Below are positions 58,467 to 64,000 of a stretch of 64,000 nucleotides of DNA, piece by piece. This stretch comes from Galbibacter marinus (GTDB lineage: Bacteria > Bacteroidota > Bacteroidia > Flavobacteriales > Flavobacteriaceae): assembly GCF_000300875.1 (NCBI RefSeq), contig NZ_AMSG01000003.1:204148-268147 (forward strand), written 5' to 3'. The position numbers were made by a program, and so were the translations under genes. The notes beneath the pieces were generated by a model. It was not told the DNA's origin, searched no databases, and was given only the letters and a program-made list of their open reading frames with translations. How positions within the stretch are numbered: position 1 is the first letter of the stretch; each line of letters begins with the position of its first letter.

Positions 58467-59226
58467 TCAGGTAGGATTTAAATTCAAAGATTTTTGTTTC
58501 TGTTTGAATCTTTATCAACTCGTGCTGTGCTTTATCAATTTGATAAAATTTAATTCCATCACCCACAGAAATCTTGCAAGGCTTCTCATTTGAAGGATCA
58601 AACAATGGCACTGGAGAATTCCCTATAATATTCCAACCACCTGGCGATTCTTGTGGATATACACCAGTTTGCTCCCCTCCAATGCCAACAGATCCCTTAG
58701 GTATTCTTAGTCTCGGCTCAGAGCGTCGAGGTTGAATTAAGGAACTGTTTAGCCCCCCTAAATACATAAAACCTGGTAAGAATCCAATACAATAGACGGT
58801 ATAGACGGGCCTTGTATGGAGGTCAATAATATGCTGAATCGACATTTTCTTCTGTAAAGAAAATTCTTCCATATCGATCCCAAAACTCAAGTCGTAACAC
58901 ACAGGAATTTCCCATACTTTTTTACTGTGTGAAGGCAAGATGAAACCTTCAGCATAAATTGCCATAATACCCCTGGTAAGTTTATTAAAATCAATTGGTG
59001 TCCGAGCCACTAGGCAAAGGGAATTATAAGCTGGAATCTGTTCTAATTCAGGATAATCAACTGCAATGAGCTGTTTAAACCTCAATATATCCTGCAGAAC
59101 TGACTCATTAATCATCCTTGGCCATTCAATCAGAAGTGCGTTTTGTCCATAGGGTTTGTATGAAAGTTTAAATTTATCCAAAATCAGATTTTTGAAATTG
59201 TTCTTGTAAAAACTTAAGTATAACAA
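58456..59226 (-). CDS. pxpB: 5-oxoprolinase subunit PxpB (KipI family)
   Basis: A 256-residue protein of the KipI/YbgJ family, with YKPYGQNALLIEWP at the start of the conserved part, YTVYCIGFLPGFMYLGGLN, RIPKGSVGIGGEQTGVYPQE and SPGGWNIIGNSPVPLFDP. The ATG at 59226 overlaps pxpA by 53 bp and adds residues not usual in the family. A TTG at 59181 (LDKFKLSYKPYG) overlaps pxpA by only 8 bp and gives the normal family start, so it may be the real one. Confidence 0.9.
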   Translation of the reverse strand: MLYLSFYKNNFKNLILDKFKLSYKPYGQNALLIEWPRMINESVLQDILRFKQLIAVDYPELEQIPAYNSLCLVARTPIDFNKLTRGIMAIYAEGFILPSHSKKVWEIPVCYDLSFGIDMEEFSLQKKMSIQHIIDLHTRPVYTVYCIGFLPGFMYLGGLNSSLIQPRRSEPRLRIPKGSVGIGGEQTGVYPQESPGGWNIIGNSPVPLFDPSNEKPCKISVGDGIKFYQIDKAQHELIKIQTETKIFEFKSYLSDD

Positions 59227-59902
59227 CTGCGTTTGTCGTGTCTGAGTGAATACAAAAGGTATCGGCCTTTAAATCCACTTTATTTTCCGTAATGGTTTCC
59301 ACCTTACCTTGAATCCAAATGTTCCGAATCTGCTTATATACCTGTTTCTTGTCCCTAATTACAGCACCAGGGCTCGTTCTAGGCATTAAACTAAGATTAT
59401 CCATATAACAACGGTCACCAAAGGCTTCATATTTTATAGCAAAGCCTTGTTCTTTTGCAATTCTTTCAATCATAGACCCAAAGGGCACGTATAAAAAACA
59501 TTTGGATTTGTATTCTCTAATGGCGTTTAGAAATCGTTTGGAAGCCTGGGAGTCTATAGCAATCTCATTATAAAGAGCGCCGTGCGGCTTAATATGATGC
59601 AAAGGTACTTGATGCTTTTGTAGTAAAAGATCAAGAGTATTAAGTTGCTTTCTAATACTTAAAACAAATTCCTGATCATTCATCTTCACGTGAACCCTGC
59701 CAAAATTTTCGCGATCTGGAAACGAAGGATGCGCCCCTGCAAAAACCTTGTTTTCTTTGGCAAGCATTATAGCGTTTTCCATGCTCTTAAGATCACCAGC
59801 ATGCCCTCCACAAGCAATACTACAGGAATTTATCAAAGGCATGATGTATCCTTCATTATTAGTTCCCTCACCTAAATCGCAATTCAGTGCTGGTCTCAGC
59901 AT
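59174..59902 (-). CDS. pxpA: 5-oxoprolinase subunit PxpA (LamB/YcsF family)
   Basis: A 242-residue protein with ALNCDLGEGTNNEGYIMPLI, SCSIACGGHAGD, GAHPSFPDRENFGRVHVKM, HIKPHGALYNEIA and FCIHSDTTNAVVILKFL, all conserved in YcsF proteins. It is the first gene of the pxpABC unit, about 130 bp downstream of a sodium symporter gene and separated from it by a terminator at 59990-60022. Confidence 0.94.
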   Translation of the reverse strand: MLRPALNCDLGEGTNNEGYIMPLINSCSIACGGHAGDLKSMENAIMLAKENKVFAGAHPSFPDRENFGRVHVKMNDQEFVLSIRKQLNTLDLLLQKHQVPLHHIKPHGALYNEIAIDSQASKRFLNAIREYKSKCFLYVPFGSMIERIAKEQGFAIKYEAFGDRCYMDNLSLMPRTSPGAVIRDKKQVYKQIRNIWIQGKVETITENKVDLKADTFCIHSDTTNAVVILKFLQEQFQKSDFG

Positions 59903-59989
59903 AAATATATCTTGTTTATAGCATTTTGACTAAAAATACTAAAAATCCACGTACTCACACAAGGTTATCATAATTTCAGAGTTATTTAT

Positions 59990-60022
59990 AAAAAAACAAG
60001 CCCATAAAGGGCTTATTTTTTT
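59990..60022 (-). terminator. Terminator of the sodium symporter gene
   Basis: AAGCCC and GGGCTT pair around a 5-nt loop with A- and T-runs on both sides. It lies 12 bp beyond the stop at 60034 on the reverse strand. Confidence 0.8.
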
Positions 60023-60033
60023 ATAAATCTCTT

Positions 60034-61683
60034 TTAAGCGAAGTAGTAATAAATACCGATTACCGTCGCACAGATGAACAACCCAACAGGAACTAAATAT
60101 TTATAAGGTTCAATGTTGACTTTCTCAGTATATTCAAGTACAAAGTCAGTTTTTCTCGGATATAATTTCCCAATCACTAACATGATCAAAATGTTTGTTA
60201 CAAACAAAATTGCCATAACGTGCAAATAGTGTGGGTAAGCCTGCGATTCTACAAGAGCTAATTCCGCGGCGTCAGTAACACCTGAGGACATAGCGGCTTC
60301 CACTGCATTATTAGTCACAATAGGTTTTATGATAAATTGGCTAATTATATAAAGTAAACTACCAGAGAGTATACCAATTTTCGCGGCTAATGCAGGAACT
60401 CTTTTAGTCAAATAACCAACAACGATAATAGTTAAAATCGGTATACTGTAACAACCATTCACCTCTTGAAGATAGCCAAACAATCCTTGGGGTGCCTTTG
60501 CGATTAATGGTGCAATAAGCATTGAAAGTATGGCAAGAAAAATTCCGAAATATTTTCCTTTACGAATCACATCTAGCTCGGATGCATCTTTTTTAATATA
60601 TTCAGTATAGAAGTCAATTGAAAACAACGTAATTGAACTATTTAAAGCACTATTAAAAGAGCTTAATATGGCACCAAACAGAACTGCTGCAAAAAACCCT
60701 AAAAACACTTTTGGTAAAACGGCATTTACAAGCAAAGCATATGCTCTATCAGGGGTATCTATTTCATTTCCTAATAAGTAATATGCAATTATACCAGGGA
60801 GAACCACAATTAGGGGTCCCATTATCTTAAAAAATGCAGCTAATAAAAGTCCTTTCTGTCCTTCTTTTAAGTTTTTAGCAGCCAAAGAACGTTGGATAAT
60901 TGCTTGATTGGTACCCCAGTAAAACAGTTGAACCAACATCATCCCTGTGAAAATTGTACTAAATGGAACTGAATTGGTAGGCGTTCCCATTGATTTAAAT
61001 TTCTCAGGAGCCTCAGCCATCAATGTTGTTATCCCTTCGGTCACAGAGCCATCACCAATAGCCATTAATCCAAACACAGGAATCATTAGCCCTCCAATAA
61101 GTAGACCCACTGCATTTACAGTGTCTGAAACTGCAACTGCCTTTAAACCACCAAAAATGGCATATATGGACCCAATAATTCCTATTCCCCACACACATAT
61201 CCAAATAGAGACCTCATGAGAAACTCCTAAAAGAGTTGGAATATCGAACATATCAGATATTGCTATCGAACCAGAATACAATACAATCGGCAGCAGAATT
61301 ACTACATACCCTAATAAAAATAATCCAGAAGCAATAGATTTAGTAGTCTTATCATATCGTATTTCTAAAAATTGTGGAACTGTAGTGAGGCCACCCTTCA
61401 AATACCTTGGTAATAAAAAAATGGCCGTAACTACTATCGAAATTGCAGCCAAAGTTTCCCATGCCATTACAGAAAGCCCTTCTGAGAAAGCTTGTCCATT
61501 AAGCCCGACAATTTGTTCAGTGGAAAGGTTGGTTAGCAATAGTGAACCCGCAACCACACCAGCGGTAAGACTTCTACCTCCTAAAAAATAACCATCTGAA
61601 GTCTTTTCATTTGTTTTTCGAGTAGCAAAATAAGCTATTACCGCTACTAAAAGAGTAAAGCCTACAAAAGTAAGTATTGCCAT
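60034..61683 (-). CDS. Sodium:solute symporter (SSF/SLC5 family, SglT-like)
   Basis: A 549-residue membrane protein with about 14 hydrophobic segments. FLGGRSLTAGVVAGSLLLTN and LSTEQIVGLNGQAFSEGLSV near the N-terminus, IWICVWGIGIIGSIYAIFGG followed by GLKAVAVSDTVNA, and QLFYWGTNQAIIQRSLAAKN are SSF family blocks of the sugar-transporter-like branch. It imports a solute with sodium ions. The substrate cannot be told; the neighbouring pxpABC genes might hint at a pyroglutamate-related compound, but the terminator between them argues for separate units. Confidence 0.87.
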   Translation of the reverse strand: MAILTFVGFTLLVAVIAYFATRKTNEKTSDGYFLGGRSLTAGVVAGSLLLTNLSTEQIVGLNGQAFSEGLSVMAWETLAAISIVVTAIFLLPRYLKGGLTTVPQFLEIRYDKTTKSIASGLFLLGYVVILLPIVLYSGSIAISDMFDIPTLLGVSHEVSIWICVWGIGIIGSIYAIFGGLKAVAVSDTVNAVGLLIGGLMIPVFGLMAIGDGSVTEGITTLMAEAPEKFKSMGTPTNSVPFSTIFTGMMLVQLFYWGTNQAIIQRSLAAKNLKEGQKGLLLAAFFKIMGPLIVVLPGIIAYYLLGNEIDTPDRAYALLVNAVLPKVFLGFFAAVLFGAILSSFNSALNSSITLFSIDFYTEYIKKDASELDVIRKGKYFGIFLAILSMLIAPLIAKAPQGLFGYLQEVNGCYSIPILTIIVVGYLTKRVPALAAKIGILSGSLLYIISQFIIKPIVTNNAVEAAMSSGVTDAAELALVESQAYPHYLHVMAILFVTNILIMLVIGKLYPRKTDFVLEYTEKVNIEPYKYLVPVGLFICATVIGIYYYFA

Positions 61684-61856
61684 GCCAAATAATTTTAGTT
61701 TAAGTTTAAGTTAGGTTGCGAAGATAAACTTATTTGCTGTTTGTCAACTTAACAAACCTCAAATTTTCTCAACACCAATCTAAATTGTTGTGATTTTAAC
61801 ACCTTTAATTGTGCTATATCAGACAATTTTAAAAGTAACGCCTATCCTTCTTTCCT

Positions 61857-61891
61857 GGAAAATAACCTTCAATTTGAATTAAAAGGTTATT
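61857..61891 (-). terminator. Possible terminator of the PPK2 gene, overlapping its stop codon
   Basis: AATAACCTT (61861-61869) and AAGGTTATT (61883-61891) pair perfectly around a 13-nt loop. On the reverse strand the hairpin is followed by TTTT. One arm includes the stop codon at 61887-61889. Confidence 0.45.
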
Positions 61892-62765
61892 GCTGGTTTA
61901 ATACTTGTTTATAATGTTCAATTTGCGATTTGATACTCGGGTCCAAGGTTGGGTATTGAACTTCTTCGATGACTTTTAATTCGTCATAAAGAATGTCTGC
62001 TACAATGGCACGTGCTGCTTTTTTATTATCAGCTGGAATGATGTACCACGGAGCTTCTTTGCTAGAGGTATTATTAATGGCTTTTTCGTAATAATCTTGG
62101 TACTTATCCCATAATTCTCTTTCTTCTAAATCACCAGGTGAAAACTTCCAGTTTTTATCCTCTCTAATCAACCTCCTTAATAACCGATTTTTTTGTTCCT
62201 CCTTGGATAGATGAAGGAAAAACTTAAAGATTATTGTGCCATTTGCAACAAGGTGCTTTTCAAAGTTATTAATTTGCTCAAATCGAGATTCCCAGAATTT
62301 TTCATCAATATCCTCAACGCTATTGATCCCTGGTATATTCTCCCCAATTATATATTCTGGGTGCACTCTTGTAACTAGGACGTTTTCATAATGAGTACGA
62401 TTAAAAACTCCAAACTTTCCCCTTTCAGGAAGAGCTACATAATGACGCCATAAATAATCATGCTGCTTTTCCTTAAAGGTGGGTGTTTTAAAACTATGAA
62501 CCACTACACCTCGCGAATTAAAATCTTGGAAAACCTCTCGTATAAGACTATCCTTCCCCGCAGTATCCATACCTTGAAAACAGATTAACACACTATACTT
62601 ATTATGAGCATAAAAGACGTCTTGTAATTTACTGAGCTTGTCACGTGTGTCTCGTAGACGCTTTTTTAATTTTTTCTCAGTACTGCTTAACATATTAAGG
62701 GTAGCTATATCTTTGAGATGAATCGTTTGATCTACTCGATAATCTGAAGTTTTAATTTTATCCAT
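61887..62765 (-). CDS. ppk2: Polyphosphate kinase 2 family protein
   Basis: A 292-residue P-loop kinase. Walker A is in CFQGMDTAGKDSLIREVFQD (about residues 63-82). FNRTHYENVLVTRVHPE carries the Walker B-like region, and FFLHLSKEEQKNRLLRRL is the lid helix, followed by WKFSPGDLEERELWDKYQDY. PPK2 enzymes phosphorylate nucleotides with polyphosphate; the class and preferred nucleotide are not decided here. The -7 box ends only 8 bp before the ATG. Confidence 0.92.
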   Translation of the reverse strand: MDKIKTSDYRVDQTIHLKDIATLNMLSSTEKKLKKRLRDTRDKLSKLQDVFYAHNKYSVLICFQGMDTAGKDSLIREVFQDFNSRGVVVHSFKTPTFKEKQHDYLWRHYVALPERGKFGVFNRTHYENVLVTRVHPEYIIGENIPGINSVEDIDEKFWESRFEQINNFEKHLVANGTIIFKFFLHLSKEEQKNRLLRRLIREDKNWKFSPGDLEERELWDKYQDYYEKAINNTSSKEAPWYIIPADNKKAARAIVADILYDELKVIEEVQYPTLDPSIKSQIEHYKQVLNQQ

Positions 62766-62772
62766 ATACTGT

Positions 62773-62780
62773 CAAATTTA
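62773..62780 (-). promoter_or_regulatory. -7 promoter box TAAATTTG of ppk2
   Basis: Exact TAnnTTTG on the reverse strand. The predicted start is within 1-3 nt of the ATG at 62765, so the mRNA may be leaderless or nearly so. Confidence 0.5.
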
Positions 62781-62950
62781 ATAATCGCAAAAGGCTTTAA
62801 TCGCATAATTTCCAACTAGCACAACTTTTACCCTTTGATAGCTAACTTTAGCAACTATTTAAAGGAAGTTCACCACAAAGGTTTTTCGAATTACAATTTA
62901 AGTTGTATTATTGTTTCACCCAAAATAATTGAACTTAATTACATAATGTC

Positions 62951-63769
62951 ATGAAGAAAACAACCCTGTTTTTCCTCCTTATTTTTATAGCTCAGTACAC
63001 CAATGCCCAATGCGGATCTGCGTATTCCCAAGCCACCTATGCGCTTTCCCATACCAAAAAATCGTTAAGCTCAGACAACTTTGATCATCAAAAGTATTAT
63101 GCAGATAGAGCATTAGAGGCTTTGGGAAAAACCAAAACATTGGTAGAAGCCTGTGGATGCTCAGATGCCGTACCCGCAATTCTAGATGGATTAGATAATT
63201 TAACACAGGCAACGGATCCTGCAGATTGGGAAGCAGGGAGATTCTATTCCCAACATGCCTATGAGCATTTACAAACTTTAATGTCCAAATTGGATATTTG
63301 TACAAGTGGTGGAACCACTTCTTCTATTGATTACAGTCCAGAACTGGCTATCACACAAGAAGGTAATAATACAGAAACTATCAATTACTTGGAGCAGCAA
63401 AAAAAGCTCGAATTAGAAAAGCAACGTCTACTGGAACAACAACAAGAATTAGAAGAAAAAATAGTTAAACAAAGACAGTTAGCTGAACAAGCTAGAGTGA
63501 ATAGGCAACTAGAACTAGAGCAGCAGATAAAATTAAAACATCTAGTGGAGCAAAAACTATTCGACCTCGAGAAAGACTATAAACAACTATTTAAAGGCTT
63601 TGGTTGTGTAAACATTCAGGAAGTATTAAATGGCGGATACTCTCGGGAAGATGCAGTTCTTAACTCAGAAAATCTAACACAGACTAGAAATCACTACGTT
63701 CAAATTACCATTGAAACCCAAGAAAAATTACTTGAAGTACTTAAGAAATGTGCCCAAAGTAACCTATAA
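62951..63769 (+). CDS. Secreted cysteine-containing coiled-coil protein of unknown function
   Basis: A 272-residue protein. A signal peptide (about 1-19, MKKTTLFFLLIFIAQYTNAQ) is followed by an N-terminal helical domain (about 20-115) with four cysteines (QCGSAY, EACGCSD, DICTSG). A Gln/Glu/Lys/Leu-rich coiled coil follows (about 144-212), and then a short C-terminal domain with two more cysteines (FKGFGCVNIQ and KKCAQSNL). It is probably periplasmic or surface-exposed. No family is recognised. It stands alone with its own terminator at 63781. Confidence 0.7.
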   Translation: MKKTTLFFLLIFIAQYTNAQCGSAYSQATYALSHTKKSLSSDNFDHQKYYADRALEALGKTKTLVEACGCSDAVPAILDGLDNLTQATDPADWEAGRFYSQHAYEHLQTLMSKLDICTSGGTTSSIDYSPELAITQEGNNTETINYLEQQKKLELEKQRLLEQQQELEEKIVKQRQLAEQARVNRQLELEQQIKLKHLVEQKLFDLEKDYKQLFKGFGCVNIQEVLNGGYSREDAVLNSENLTQTRNHYVQITIETQEKLLEVLKKCAQSNL

Positions 63770-63780
63770 CCAAAATTGTT

Positions 63781-63827
63781 AGAGCTTCCTATTTTGTTGG
63801 TTAGAATTTGGAAGCTCTCATTTTTTC
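63781..63827 (+). terminator. Terminator of the coiled-coil protein gene
   Basis: AGAGCTTCC and GGAAGCTCT pair perfectly around a 20-nt loop and are followed by CATTTTTTC, 12 bp after the stop codon. Confidence 0.75.
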
Positions 63828-63933
63828 GCTGACCAGACTTTTGTATTATTCTCCAGATGTCTCTAAAATATAGTTACATGAAATTATTGAAAACATGGGA
63901 AAATACCAAATGGTGTGTATTGTAATTTACTTT

Positions 63934-63985
63934 ATAAATCAGAGCGTAAAACCCATTGATCACGTCGTATCGATGGGATGCAAGC
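63934..63985 (+). mobile_element. Left-end sequence of an IS200/IS605-type element (cut by the window edge)
   Basis: Positions 63934-63961 repeat 8929-8956 with one mismatch in 28 bases. They continue into a hairpin of the same shape: CCCATTGAT (63952) pairs with ATCGATGGG (63969), with one T-G wobble. Beyond the hairpin the two copies diverge. Either a second element starts here and continues outside the window, or this is a solo end. Confidence 0.6.
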
Positions 63986-64000
63986 TCCTTCTGTTAACTT

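Noticed and set aside
59690..61591. Forward open frames opposite pxpA and the sodium symporter gene
   Set aside because: They are complementary shadows of conserved reverse-strand genes and have no independent support.
59903..61683. Pyroglutamate transport role for the sodium symporter next to pxpABC
   Set aside because: A terminator lies between them and the sequence resembles the sugar branch of the family, so adjacency alone does not support it.
62946..62954. ATG TCA TGA mini-frame overlapping the start of the coiled-coil protein gene
   Set aside because: A two-codon upstream frame is easily produced by chance, and no regulatory structure accompanies it.

Overview
The window looks like a chromosomal core segment of a marine-type member of the Bacteroidetes, most likely Flavobacteriaceae. 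It is AT-rich. At least 17 genes are preceded by the Bacteroidetes -7 promoter box TAnnTTTG, and there are almost no Shine-Dalgarno sequences. Typical lineage markers are present: the short TalC-type transaldolase, a YbiT-type ABC-F protein with a degenerate second P-loop, long Pta, a head-GIN/PspC/PadR operon, RprX/RprY-like two-component genes and menaquinone genes. I cannot name a genus from the sequence alone.

Layout. 1-7200: a truncated oligopeptidase B-like lipoprotein, ybaB, a YegP-family protein, threonine aldolase, prfB, an ArsC-family protein, a large TonB-receptor-like outer-membrane protein and a tiny membrane protein. 7400-12300: fumC and acnA face each other, with a decayed IS200/IS605-type (TnpB) element between them. 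12500-25700: an ABC-F protein, a thioredoxin-fold lipoprotein, transaldolase, the SRP RNA gene, glutaminyl cyclotransferase, thioesterase, glycosyltransferase, the tRNA t6A enzyme TsaC/Sua5, NDH-2, and the menaquinone genes menD and menF with a hotdog thioesterase. 25656-26300: a gene-poor stretch with a possible 37-residue membrane peptide, a broken reading frame and a strong terminator. 26389-39600: dnaK, an ECF sigma factor with a membrane partner, an acyltransferase, Nudix and cyclophilin genes, oxyR, DUF805, PBP4, MutS2, panB, an RluA-type enzyme and a DCC-family protein. 39600-51500: ackA-pta, hutI, AIM24, DUF4442, the PadR-PspC-GIN operon, dipeptide epimerase and an AONS-like enzyme. 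51500-64000: a two-component system, coaE-ybbR-GT2, fabI, pxpABC with a sodium symporter, PPK2, a cysteine-containing coiled-coil secreted protein, and at the right edge a second copy of the IS end found at 8929.

How the genes work together. Central metabolism is represented by fumC and acnA (TCA cycle), talC, ackA/pta, and NDH-2 feeding the quinone pool that menF/menD help build. Envelope and stress functions are represented by PBP4, dipeptide epimerase, the RprXY-like pair, OxyR, DnaK and the ECF sigma factor. PxpABC and HutI handle nitrogen-rich metabolites (5-oxoproline, histidine).

I found no CRISPR array, prophage, tRNA or rRNA gene, and no clearly new multi-gene system. The most worthwhile signals are these: a fossil of the RF2 frameshift site inside an uninterrupted prfB; the TnpB remnant whose end seems to supply the acnA stop codon; a symmetric operator at an activator position before an apparently leaderless histidine kinase gene; face-to-face overlapping promoters at 25079-25100; and the cryptic small transcript near 26000.
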